Source: JAGVSZ01 sp035456405
GTDB lineage: Bacteria; Pseudomonadota; Gammaproteobacteria; Burkholderiales; SG8-39
Assembly (NCBI GenBank): GCA_035456405.1
Contig: DATIDG010000084.1
Coordinates: 1-64,000, forward strand
DNA: 64,000 nucleotides
Direction of reading: 5' to 3'
How positions within the stretch are numbered: the stretch's first letter is position 1; each line of letters begins with the position of its first letter. Below the pieces are notes generated by a model. The model saw nothing but the letters and a program-made list of their open reading frames with translations. It did not search any database and was not told the DNA's origin. Shown here piece by piece: positions 1-7,841 of this stretch. Made by a program: the position numbers and the translations under genes.

Positions 1-918
1 GACGCGCTCGTTCCGATTCTCGTCGCGACGCTTGCGGCAGGGACGCCGCTCGTTTTCGCCGCGCTCGGCGAGCTCGTGGCGGAGAAGTCGGGCGTACTCA
101 ACCTCGGCGTCGAGGGCATGATGCTCTGCGGTGCGATCGCGGGCTTCGCGGCGACGGTGGCGAGCGGCAACGTGTGGATCGGCGTCGTCGCGGGCATGGG
201 CGCGGGCGCGGCCACGGCGGTCATCTTCGCAGTGCTGACGCTGACGCTGCAGGCGAACCAGGTCGCCGCCGGCCTCGCGTTGAGCATCTTCGGCGTAGGC
301 CTCTCCGCGTTCGCCGGCAAACCCTTCGAGAGCGTCGCGCTGCCCGCGCCGCAGACATTCCAGATCCCTGTCCTCGCGGAAATCCCGCTGCTTGGACCGG
401 TGCTGTTCTCGCAGCAACCCCTCGTCTACCTCTCGTGGGTGCTGTTCGGACTGGTGAGCTGGTTCCTCTACCGGACCCGGCCGGGCCTCGTGCTGCGCGC
501 GGTCGGCGAGTCGCCGACCTCCGCGAACGCGATCGGATACCCCGTCATCGGCATCCGCTACCTGGCGACCCTCTTCGGTGGCGCGATGGCCGGCATGGGC
601 GGCGCTTATCTTTCGGTGATCTATACGCCGATGTGGGTCGAGAACATGACCGCCGGCCGCGGGTGGATCGCGCTGGCGCTGGTCGTTTTCGCAACGTGGC
701 GGCCGGGACGCGTGCTGGTCGGGGCCTACCTTTTCGGAGGCGTTACCATCGCGCAGTTCTTCGCCCAGGGCGCGGGGGCGGCGATCGCGTCGCAACTGCT
801 GTCGAGCCTGCCGTACCTCGCGACGATCGTCGTGCTGGTGTTGATCTCGCGGAATCCGAACGTCATCCGGCTCAATGCCCCGGTGTCGCTCGGGAAGAGT
901 TATCACCCGGATGGTTAG
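1..918 (+). CDS. ABC transporter permease, BMP/nucleoside-type importer (5' end outside window)
   Basis: Inner-membrane permease of the ABC family that works with BMP (basic membrane protein) lipoproteins, a group that imports nucleosides and related compounds. The frame is open from base 1, so the N-terminus lies upstream. The visible part is very hydrophobic, with about eight membrane segments, and carries the family signature EKSGVLNLGVEGMM near its start and a conserved GxxGGAMAGMGGAYLS stretch in the middle. The BMP-type binding protein gene follows 62 bp downstream on the same strand, which supports the assignment. The partner permease and ATPase should lie upstream of the window. Substrate is not readable from sequence. 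Confidence 0.9.
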   Translation, partial: DALVPILVATLAAGTPLVFAALGELVAEKSGVLNLGVEGMMLCGAIAGFAATVASGNVWIGVVAGMGAGAATAVIFAVLTLTLQANQVAAGLALSIFGVGLSAFAGKPFESVALPAPQTFQIPVLAEIPLLGPVLFSQQPLVYLSWVLFGLVSWFLYRTRPGLVLRAVGESPTSANAIGYPVIGIRYLATLFGGAMAGMGGAYLSVIYTPMWVENMTAGRGWIALALVVFATWRPGRVLVGAYLFGGVTIAQFFAQGAGAAIASQLLSSLPYLATIVVLVLISRNPNVIRLNAPVSLGKSYHPDG

Positions 919-980
919 GGACGGACCGGAAGAAGCAAGCTGGAAGGCACAGGATGTTCATCAGGAAAGGAGCAAGGACG

Positions 981-2060
981 ATGTTGAGGAAGCGATGGCG
1001 TGCGGCGCTCGTCGGTGCGGCGGCACTCGCACTGATGGGTACCGTGGCGGCGCAACAGCCGCTCAAGATCGGATTCGTGTACGTGAGCCCGGTCGGCGAC
1101 GCGGGATGGACCTACCAGCACGACCTGGCGCGCAGGGAGATCGAGAAGGAGTTCGGCAACAAGATCGTCACCAAGTATGTGGAGAACGTGCCAGAAGGCG
1201 CGGACGCCGAGCGCGTCATCCGCGAACTCGCCGCGAGCGGCCACACGCTGATCTTCACGACGTCGTTCGGCTACATGAACCCGACGATCAAGGTCGCCAA
1301 GGCGTTCCCGAAGGTCCATTTCGAGCACGCCACCGGCTACAAGCGCGACAAGAACGTCGGCACGTACAACGCGCGCTTCTACGAGGGCCGCTACCTCGCC
1401 GGAATCATTGCCGGGAAGATGAGCAAGTCGGGCGTCGCAGGCTACGTCGCCGCGTTCCCCATCCCCGAGGTCCTGCAGGGGATCAACGCCTTCACGCGCG
1501 GCATGCAGAGCGTGAACCCGAAGGCGCAGGTGCGGGTGATCTGGGTGAACTCCTGGTACGACCCGGGGCGCGAGCGCGAGGCGGCGATGACGCTGATCTC
1601 CCAGGGCGCGGACGTCCTGATGCAGCACACCGACTCGACGGCCCCGGTCCAGGCCGCCGAAGAGAAGGGTGTGTACGCGATCGGATACCATTCCGACATG
1701 TCGAAGTACGGCCCGAAGGCGCACCTGACCGCCTCGACGCACAACTGGGCCGGCTTCTACTCCAAGGTCGTGAGCGACGAGCTCGCCGGGAAGTACCAGC
1801 CGTCGAACGTCTGGGGTGGGATCAAGGAAGGAATGGTGAAGCTCGCGCCGTTCAACGCCGCCGTGCCGAAGGACGTGCGCGACCAGGTCGCCAAGGCGGA
1901 GGCTGACATCGCGTCGGGCAAGCTGCATCCGTTCGCCGGGCCGGTGAAGGATCAGAGCGGCAAGGAGCGCGTGCCCGCCGGGAAGGTCATGCCGGACGAC
2001 CAGCTCGCCGTGATGGACTACTACGTCGAAGGGGTGCAAGGGCAATTGCCCAAGAAATAG
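981..2060 (+). CDS. BMP family ABC transporter substrate-binding protein
   Basis: Periplasmic or lipid-anchored binding protein of 359 residues that captures substrate for the permease upstream. It begins with a basic n-region and hydrophobic signal peptide ending in GTVAAQQP, followed by the BMP core (IGFVYVSPVGDAGWTYQHD at about residue 27). The ATG at 981 is chosen because AGGAAAGGAG lies 9 bp before it and the signal peptide begins exactly there; an in-frame ATG at 954 lacks such a site. The gene stops 1 bp before a strong two-hairpin element that probably ends the transcript. BMP proteins of this type accompany purine or nucleoside importers; the ligand here is unknown. Confidence 0.9.
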   Translation: MLRKRWRAALVGAAALALMGTVAAQQPLKIGFVYVSPVGDAGWTYQHDLARREIEKEFGNKIVTKYVENVPEGADAERVIRELAASGHTLIFTTSFGYMNPTIKVAKAFPKVHFEHATGYKRDKNVGTYNARFYEGRYLAGIIAGKMSKSGVAGYVAAFPIPEVLQGINAFTRGMQSVNPKAQVRVIWVNSWYDPGREREAAMTLISQGADVLMQHTDSTAPVQAAEEKGVYAIGYHSDMSKYGPKAHLTASTHNWAGFYSKVVSDELAGKYQPSNVWGGIKEGMVKLAPFNAAVPKDVRDQVAKAEADIASGKLHPFAGPVKDQSGKERVPAGKVMPDDQLAVMDYYVEGVQGQLPKK

Positions 2061-2142
2061 GTTATCCGGCCGCCCTTGCGGCCGATAACTGCCCGCGTTG
2101 GAGGGGACGGCAAGAGCCGCCCCTCAACACGGGCAAGAAGCG
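2061..2142 (+). repeat. Two-hairpin 3'-end element, copy A
   Basis: Directly after the binding-protein stop codon lies a hairpin with arms 2061-2073 and 2078-2089 (GTTATC...GATAAC ends), then a second imperfect hairpin with arms 2092-2111 and 2116-2133. The whole block aligns, as its reverse complement, with copy B at 5347-5430, keeping the arm pairing while the arm sequences differ. No T-run follows, so a bidirectional or stabilising 3' structure is likelier than a classical intrinsic terminator. Confidence 0.7.
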
Positions 2143-2192
2143 TTCCTCGTTCTCGCGGTGCGCGCCGCGACACGCTGGCGCCTTCCCGTCGT

Positions 2193-2216
2193 CATCCCGG
2201 CGGAAGCCAGGATTCA
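2193..2216. repeat. REP-like short palindrome
   Basis: ATCCCGGCGGAAGCCAGGAT forms a short imperfect hairpin and matches the CATCCCGGCG...GCCGGGATCCAG style of extragenic repeat common in proteobacterial genomes. A better-conserved copy lies at 27482-27516 after lon. Its role here is unknown. Confidence 0.4.
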
Positions 2217-2273
2217 GTTCCGTACGAATCGGCGCCCGGCCGAGATGTCGGCACGTCCTTGATGCGTCGCGTC

Positions 2274-2324
2274 TTGACTTCCGCTCAGGTCCAGCCTTAG
2301 TCTGCTGAGCAGGTTGTCTGACAA
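2274..2324 (+). promoter_or_regulatory. Promoter and GntR/FadR-type operator of the regulator gene
   Basis: TTGACT at 2274 and TAGTCT at 2298 (18-bp spacing) form a plausible sigma-70 promoter with a start near 2310. Just downstream, TTGTCTGACAA (2314-2324) is a perfect odd palindrome that fits the TNGTNNNACNA pattern bound by FadR-subfamily GntR proteins. It is nested in an outer inverted repeat GTCTGCT (2300-2306) / AGCAGAC (2324-2330). The position, just after the predicted start of transcription, suits autorepression. This also argues that translation starts at ATG 2335 rather than at the TTG (2314) inside the palindrome. Confidence 0.55.
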
Positions 2325-2334
2325 GCAGACGACG

Positions 2335-3087
2335 ATGAAGATCGAGCCCCCACCCGCTGCCGAAGAAGTTGCCCGCCCGCGCGGGCTCGCCGACCAGCTC
2401 GTGCGCGCATTGCGAGGCCGCATCGAAGGCGGAGAGCTCGCGCCGGGCGCGCGCCTTCCGGCCGAGCACGCGCTCGGCGAGCGCTTCGGCGTGAGCCGAG
2501 CGGTGGTGCGCGAGGCGATCGCGCGGCTCAAGGCCGACGGCTACGTGGAGACCCGCCAGGGCGCCGGAGCGTTCGTCGCCGGCGCGCCGGGCCTCGCGAG
2601 CTTCCGGCTCGCGCCCGACGGACCTATCGAGCCTGGCGAGCTTGCGCAGCTCTTCGAGCTGCGCGCTGCGGTGGAGGTGGCCACCGCGCGGCTGGCCGCC
2701 GAGCGGCGGACGCGCGCCGATCTGGAGGCTATCCGCCGAGCGCTGCGGGAGGTCTCGCGCGCGATCGAGGACGGAACCGACGGCGTGGCGGCGGACGGAG
2801 CGTTTCATCGGGCGATCGCGGCGGCCACGCACAACGGCCACCTGCAGCGCTTCATCGAATTCCTGGGCTACCACTTCTCGGAGACGCGCCGCCCGGCGTG
2901 GACGGAAACGGGACGGCGCGCCCGGCGGCCGCATGCGGCCCAGCGGGAGCACGAGCGGATCTTCGCGGCGATCGCGCGCCGGGACCCGGTCGCTGCCGCG
3001 CGCGCCGCGACCGGCCACCTGCGCGGTTCGGCCAGCCGGATCGGGGTATTGGGCAAGCGGAGAAGCAGGGCCAAACGGAGGGCATGA
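2335..3087 (+). CDS. GntR family (FadR subfamily, FCD domain) transcriptional regulator
   Basis: Cytoplasmic repressor-type DNA-binding protein of 250 residues. Residues ~20-85 are a winged helix-turn-helix (LPAEHALGERFGVSRAVVREA, typical of GntR proteins, then a QGAGAFVA wing). The rest is an all-helical FCD ligand domain with metal-site-like Asp/His positions (AFHRAIAAATHNGHL). It overlaps the next gene by four bases (ATGA), so it is translationally coupled to the first mandelate-racemase-group enzyme and most likely senses the substrate of that pathway. The start at ATG 2335 is preferred over TTG 2314, which lies in the operator. Confidence 0.85.
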   Translation: MKIEPPPAAEEVARPRGLADQLVRALRGRIEGGELAPGARLPAEHALGERFGVSRAVVREAIARLKADGYVETRQGAGAFVAGAPGLASFRLAPDGPIEPGELAQLFELRAAVEVATARLAAERRTRADLEAIRRALREVSRAIEDGTDGVAADGAFHRAIAAATHNGHLQRFIEFLGYHFSETRRPAWTETGRRARRPHAAQREHERIFAAIARRDPVAAARAATGHLRGSASRIGVLGKRRSRAKRRA

Positions 3088-4178
3088 CCATGGGAGCTCC
3101 ACTCACGATCCGCGAGATCCGCACGCATCCCGTGGTCGCGCCGCTGGCGAAACCGGTACGCACCGCGTCCGGGTCGGTGCAACAGGCGCCGCTCGTGCTC
3201 ATCGATCTCGTCACCGCGGAAGGGGTGATCGGTCGGTCCTACGTGCTCAGCTACACGACAACGGCCCTCAAGGCACTCGACGAGCTCGTCCGCGGCGTGG
3301 GCGCGAGCCTCGCAGGCGAGCCGACGATTCCATTCGAGATCGAACGCAGCCTGCGTGCGCGTTTCACGCTTCTCGGCGGCGCGCGGAACCTCGCCGCCTA
3401 CGCGCTCGCGGGGCTCGACATGGCGGTCTGGGATGCGGTCGCAATCGGCCGCGGCGTGCCGCTGGTGGAACTCCTGGGCGGAAAGCGCAAGCCCATCCGG
3501 GCCTACGCGAGCTTCGGCTTGCTCCCGCCGGACGAAGCCGCGGCCGAGTCGGCCCGTAGCGCGGAGGAGGGTTACACCGCGGTGAAGGTCAAGCTCGGTT
3601 GGCCGACCCTCAAGGAGGACCTCGCGGTCGTGCGGGCCGCGCGGCGGAGCTTGCCCGATAGCGCCGCACTCCTCGTGGACTTCAACCAGTCGCTGACGAT
3701 TGCCGAGGCCGCGCGGCGCGGTCGGGCGCTCGAAAGCGAAGGCGTGTCCTGGATCGAGGAGCCGGTGCGCTGCGACGACTTCGCGGGGCATGCGCAGCTC
3801 GCCGCGGCGCTCGACATTCCGATCCAGATGGGCGAGAACTTCGCCGGGCCGTTCGAGATGCAGCGCGCGCTCGCAGCAGGCGCATGCGACTACGTGATGC
3901 CCGACGTACAGCAGATCGGCGGGGTTACCGGCTGGATGCGTGCCGCGGCGCTCGCCCAGGCCTACGGCTGCGAGTGCTCGAGCCACCTCTTCATCGAGGT
4001 CTCCGCACATCTGCTCGCGGTCACGCCGACTGCGCACTACCTCGAGTACCTGGATTTCGCCGGGACCCTGCTCGCCGAGCCACTGCGCCCCGCGCGCGGG
4101 ATGGTCGAGGCGGCGGCTCGTCCCGGAGCCGGGCTTGCGTGGGACATGGCTGCGGTAGAGCGCTATCGCGCGAAATGA
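3084..4178 (+). CDS. Mandelate racemase/muconate lactonizing enzyme family protein (complete catalytic set)
   Basis: Enolase-superfamily enzyme of 364 residues that abstracts a proton alpha to a carboxylate and then racemises or dehydrates the acid. Every catalytic position of Pseudomonas mandelate racemase is present with a constant offset of +4: K168 and K170 (KxK), metal ligands D199, E225 and E251, the D274-H301 dyad and E321. The C-terminal half resembles that enzyme strongly (QMGENF, IGGVTGW, SSHLF). GGAGG precedes ATG 3084, which overlaps the regulator stop codon. Substrate could be mandelate or a sugar/hydroxy acid; the first third, which holds the specificity loop, does not settle this. 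Confidence 0.85.
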   Translation: MTMGAPLTIREIRTHPVVAPLAKPVRTASGSVQQAPLVLIDLVTAEGVIGRSYVLSYTTTALKALDELVRGVGASLAGEPTIPFEIERSLRARFTLLGGARNLAAYALAGLDMAVWDAVAIGRGVPLVELLGGKRKPIRAYASFGLLPPDEAAAESARSAEEGYTAVKVKLGWPTLKEDLAVVRAARRSLPDSAALLVDFNQSLTIAEAARRGRALESEGVSWIEEPVRCDDFAGHAQLAAALDIPIQMGENFAGPFEMQRALAAGACDYVMPDVQQIGGVTGWMRAAALAQAYGCECSSHLFIEVSAHLLAVTPTAHYLEYLDFAGTLLAEPLRPARGMVEAAARPGAGLAWDMAAVERYRAK

Positions 4179-4227
4179 GCTGATCCATCGGCAAACCGGT
4201 AGGCAACGCACCGCAGGGAGGCAGTCG

Positions 4228-5322
4228 ATGACGCGCGTGCAACTCACGCTGAGGAGTGTTCGAGCGCGGCCTGTCGTCGTGCCCTTGAAACGGCCGGTTG
4301 TCTCGAAAGTCGGCCTGTTCCGCGACTGGCCGGTGATCCTGATCGACCTGTACACCAACGAAGGCGTGGTGGGGCACAGCTACCTCGAGCCGTACCTCAA
4401 GCAGTCGGTGCGTTATATCGTTCCCGCGATCGAAGATCTCGCCGAAGCGGCGAAGGGCCAACCCGTCGCGCCCTTCGACGGTTACCGGCGGGGCATCGGA
4501 TCGCTGCATCTCGTCGGCCGCGAAGGAGTATCCCTGATCGCGGTATCCGGCCTCGATATGGCGGCGTGGGACGCCCTGGCCAGGGCGGCCGACATGCCGC
4601 TCGCGGTGTTCCTCGGCGGGACGGTCGGTCCGGTCCCCGCCTACAACAGCAACGGACTCTGGTTGACGCCGGTGAGCGAACTGGCCGCCGAGGCGGCGGC
4701 GCTCGTGGCCGAAGGTGGGTTCACCGGCCTGAAGCTCAGGCTGGGAAGGGAAAGGCTCGCCGACGATCTGGCGGCGATCGCCGCCGTGCGGCAAGCGGCC
4801 GGCGACTCGATCAAGCTCATGTGCGACTTCAACCAAGGCCTGTCGCTGGGCGACGCGCTCGTGCGCTGCCACGCGCTCGACGACGAGGGGCTGTACTGGT
4901 TCGAGGAGCCCACGACGTACGACAACATCCCAGGCTACGCGCAGCTTGCGCGCGAGCTGAAGACCCCGATTCAGCTCGGTGAGAACTTCTACGGCCCGCG
5001 CCTGCTGTATCAGGCAGTGCTCGCCGGCGCGGGCGACTACGTCATGCCCGACCTAATGCGCATTGGCGGCGTCAGCGGGTGGCTGCGTGCGGCAGCGATC
5101 ACTGGCGCTGCGGGTATCCCGATGTCCACGCACCTCTATCCGGAGATCGCCGCGCACCTCATGCGCGTCACCGACACCGCGCACTGGCTCGAGTGGCAGG
5201 ATTGGGCCGATCCGGTCCTGGCCGAGCCCTTCCAAGTCAAGGATGGTTCTCTCGTCGTCCCCGATAAGCCCGGCCAGGGCATCGAGTGGAACGAAAAGGC
5301 CGTCGCAAGGTTCGCGGTCTGA
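4228..5322 (+). CDS. Second mandelate racemase-group enzyme (KxR variant)
   Basis: A 364-residue paralogue of the preceding enzyme, read in the same direction 49 bp downstream after a strong AGGGAGG site. Metal ligands D200, E226 and E252, the D275-H302 dyad and E322 are all kept, but the KxK pair is K169-L-R171: the second lysine, the S-face base in mandelate racemase, is arginine. That suggests a different stereochemical course or a dehydratase reaction instead of racemisation. The two enzymes probably act in succession on the same acid or on its two epimers. Function beyond the family level is inferred. Confidence 0.8.
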   Translation: MTRVQLTLRSVRARPVVVPLKRPVVSKVGLFRDWPVILIDLYTNEGVVGHSYLEPYLKQSVRYIVPAIEDLAEAAKGQPVAPFDGYRRGIGSLHLVGREGVSLIAVSGLDMAAWDALARAADMPLAVFLGGTVGPVPAYNSNGLWLTPVSELAAEAAALVAEGGFTGLKLRLGRERLADDLAAIAAVRQAAGDSIKLMCDFNQGLSLGDALVRCHALDDEGLYWFEEPTTYDNIPGYAQLARELKTPIQLGENFYGPRLLYQAVLAGAGDYVMPDLMRIGGVSGWLRAAAITGAAGIPMSTHLYPEIAAHLMRVTDTAHWLEWQDWADPVLAEPFQVKDGSLVVPDKPGQGIEWNEKAVARFAV

Positions 5323-5346
5323 CCGCGACACCACACCAGGCTTTAG

Positions 5347-5430
5347 CGCTTCGCCCGCGTTGAGCGGCCGCTTTCGGCGCCGCTCAACGCGAGCAGTTAT
5401 CCACTGCGGCGCACGCCGCAGTGGATAACT
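5347..5430 (-). repeat. Two-hairpin 3'-end element, copy B
   Basis: Two near-perfect hairpins: arms 5357-5368 / 5379-5390 (12 bp) and arms 5395-5411 / 5414-5430 (up to 17 bp). The second overlaps the paaK stop codon at 5429-5431. Read on the minus strand it begins at the paaK stop with TTATCC, just as copy A begins at the stop of the binding-protein gene. It lies between two convergent genes and probably ends or protects both transcripts. Confidence 0.7.
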
Positions 5431-6733
5431 AGGACTTCGGCCGCAGGTCGATCACCCGCTTCGCCTTGCCCTGCGAGCGCTCGACCTTGCCGGGCTCCAC
5501 CACCTTCACGTCGCTCGAGACGCCGATGTAGGACTTGATGTGGTGCTCGAGCTGGTTCGCCTCGGCCTCGCGGTCGGACGCTGTCGCGCCGGCAAGGTCC
5601 TGGCGGATCTCGACTATTACCGTCAGCTCGTCCAGCCGGCCCTCGCGCCGCACCTCGAGCACGTAATGCGGTGCGAGCTTCGGCTGCTTGACAATCAGCT
5701 CCTCGATCTGCGTCGGGAACACGTTCACGCCGCGGATGATGAGCATGTCGTCGCTGCGCCCGGTGATCCGGGCCATTCGGCGCATCGTGCGCGCGGTGCC
5801 GGGCAGAAGCATCGTCAGGTCGCGCGTGCGGTAGCGGATGACCGGCATCGCCTCCTTGGTGAGCGAGGTGAATACGAGCTCGCCCTGCTTGCCATCGGGC
5901 AGCACCTCGCCGGTCGCCGGGTCGATGATCTCCGGGTAGAAGTGGTCCTCCCAGACCGTCAGCCCGTCCTTCGTCTCGACGCACTCCTGCGCGACGCCGG
6001 GGCCCATCACCTCCGACAGCCCGTAGATGTCGATCGCGTCGAGCCCCATGCGCCGCTGGATCTCCTCGCGCATGCCGTCGGTCCACGGCTCGGCGCCGAA
6101 GATCCCGATGCGGAGGCTAGACTCGCGCGCGTTCAGTCCCTGGCGCTCGAACTCGTCGGCGATCGCGAGCATGTACGACGGCGTCACCATGATGATGTCG
6201 GGCCGGAAGTCGTTGATGAGCTGCACCTGCCGCTCGGTCATGCCGCCGCCGACCGGGATCACGGTTGCGCCGAGCCGCTCGCCGCCGTAGTGCGCGCCCA
6301 GGCCGCCGGTGAAGAGGCCATAGCCGTACGCGACGTGGATCTTGTCGGTGGACCGCCCGCCGGCGGCGCGGATCGACCGAGCCATGACGTCCGACCAGGT
6401 GTCGATGTCGCGCTGCGTGTATCCGACCACCGTGGGCTTGCCGGTCGTGCCGCTGGAGGCGTGGATGCGCACGATCCTGTCCATCGGCACGGAGAACATC
6501 CCGAACGGGTAGTTCTCGCGGAGGTCGTGTTTGGTGGTGAAGGGAAACTTCGCGAGATCCTCGAGCCGCTTCAGGTCGGCGGGGCGCACGCCGGCCGCGT
6601 CGAACTTCTTCCGGTAGTGCGGCACGTTGTCGTAGGCGTGATGCAGGCTCCACTTGAGCCGCTCGAGCTGCAGCGCGCGCAACTCGTCCTGGCTCGCCTT
6701 CTCGATGTGCTCGAGCTGATCGTACGGCGTCAT
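5429..6733 (-). CDS. paaK: Phenylacetate-CoA ligase
   Basis: AMP-forming ligase of 434 residues that activates phenylacetate with ATP and CoA, the entry step of aerobic phenylacetate breakdown. Visible motifs: the P-loop-like SSGTTGKPTV near residue 100, YGLSEVMGPG near 240, and the C-terminal GRSDDMLIIRGVNVFPTQIEE typical of PaaK. Length matches the family (~430-440). ATG at 6733 is preceded by AGGAGGAGG. It lies 78 bp downstream of paaG on the same strand, so the two form an operon that is divergent from the ABC importer. Related ligases act on other arylacetates, but the neighbour paaG supports phenylacetate. Confidence 0.92.
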   Translation of the reverse strand: MTPYDQLEHIEKASQDELRALQLERLKWSLHHAYDNVPHYRKKFDAAGVRPADLKRLEDLAKFPFTTKHDLRENYPFGMFSVPMDRIVRIHASSGTTGKPTVVGYTQRDIDTWSDVMARSIRAAGGRSTDKIHVAYGYGLFTGGLGAHYGGERLGATVIPVGGGMTERQVQLINDFRPDIIMVTPSYMLAIADEFERQGLNARESSLRIGIFGAEPWTDGMREEIQRRMGLDAIDIYGLSEVMGPGVAQECVETKDGLTVWEDHFYPEIIDPATGEVLPDGKQGELVFTSLTKEAMPVIRYRTRDLTMLLPGTARTMRRMARITGRSDDMLIIRGVNVFPTQIEELIVKQPKLAPHYVLEVRREGRLDELTVIVEIRQDLAGATASDREAEANQLEHHIKSYIGVSSDVKVVEPGKVERSQGKAKRVIDLRPKS

Positions 6734-6811
6734 CGCTGCCTCCTCCTGCGCACGCTCCCGTGGCGGGTCACGACGAAGTTGCGGGTGTCGGTTCTGCCGC
6801 CGGCCTGGCAA

Positions 6812-7603
6812 TTACTTGCCCTTGAAGGCCGGCGCGCGCTTCTCCATGAACGCGCTCACGCCCTCGCGATAGTCCTCGGTGCGCCCGAGCTCGCGCTGCG
6901 CGTCACGCTCGAAGCTGAGCTGCGCGTCGAGCGTGTTGTGCGGCGAGGCGTAGAGCGCCTCCTTGATCGCGCCGTACGCCCTGGTCGGCCCCGTGCCGAA
7001 CGCGGCGGCGATCCCCCGGGCCTCGTCCATGAGCTGCGCGTTATCGACGCACTTCCAGATCAGGCCGATCCGCGCCGCGTCCTCCGCAGGGAGCTTGTCG
7101 CCGAGGAGCGCGAGCCCCAGCGCGCGGGCGGTGCCGACCAGTCGCGGCAGGAAGTACGTGCCACCCGAGTCGGGCATCAGCCCGATCTTGCAGAACGCCT
7201 GGATGAAGGCCGCGGAGCGCGCGGCCACCACGATGTCGCAGGCGAGCGCGAGGTTCGCGCCCGCGCCGGCGGCCACGCCGTTCACCGCGCATACCACCGG
7301 CTTCGCGAGGTTGCGCAGCGTGCGGATGAGCGGGTTGTAGAACGTGCCGATGGTGTAACCGAGGTCGGGCGGCTCGCCGCCCGGCTTGATGACGCGGTCG
7401 CTGAGATCCTGTCCCGCGCAGAACCCGCGTCCGGCCCCGGTGAGGAGCATCGCCCGGATGTCGTCGCGCGACTTCACCGCCTCCAGGGCCTCGCGGAGCC
7501 GCTCGTGCATCTCGGGGTTGAAGCTGTTGAGCTTGTCTGGCCGGTTGAGCGTGACCAGGGCGTAGCCGTCCTGGACCTCGAGGAGCACGCTGGGTTGGGT
7601 CAT
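6812..7603 (-). CDS. paaG: Enoyl-CoA hydratase/isomerase, 1,2-epoxyphenylacetyl-CoA isomerase
   Basis: Crotonase-fold protein of 263 residues, the expected size for PaaG, which turns ring-epoxidised phenylacetyl-CoA into the oxepin form before ring opening. It has the oxyanion-hole segments GAGRGFCAGQDL and NGVAAGAGANLALACD, the conserved DSGGTYFLPRLVG segment and the C-terminal EKRAPAFKGK typical of PaaG. The start is the ATG at 7603 (MTQPSVLLEV); longer frames upstream lack similarity. The epoxidase genes paaABCDE and the ring-cleavage gene paaZ are not in the window. Confidence 0.88.
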   Translation of the reverse strand: MTQPSVLLEVQDGYALVTLNRPDKLNSFNPEMHERLREALEAVKSRDDIRAMLLTGAGRGFCAGQDLSDRVIKPGGEPPDLGYTIGTFYNPLIRTLRNLAKPVVCAVNGVAAGAGANLALACDIVVAARSAAFIQAFCKIGLMPDSGGTYFLPRLVGTARALGLALLGDKLPAEDAARIGLIWKCVDNAQLMDEARGIAAAFGTGPTRAYGAIKEALYASPHNTLDAQLSFERDAQRELGRTEDYREGVSAFMEKRAPAFKGK

Positions 7604-7841
7604 GTCCGGTTCCGGGTGGGCGGCTCGGGTCGCGCGCTCGCCGCGCGAAGCCGCTCTCGTGAATCGCTGGCAGAAGAATACCCGAAATCCTCGTTCGATC
7701 GGCCATGCCGGTGCCGACGAACCAGTCATTTGATCTCGATTAAGGCGGAGCCGCGCCGGACGTTGTCTTGTTCAGGTTCGTCGCAAAGAAAGCGCGTGCC
7801 CGAGCACGCGCGAACGATCCAACCAACTGAGGAGAGCCCCG

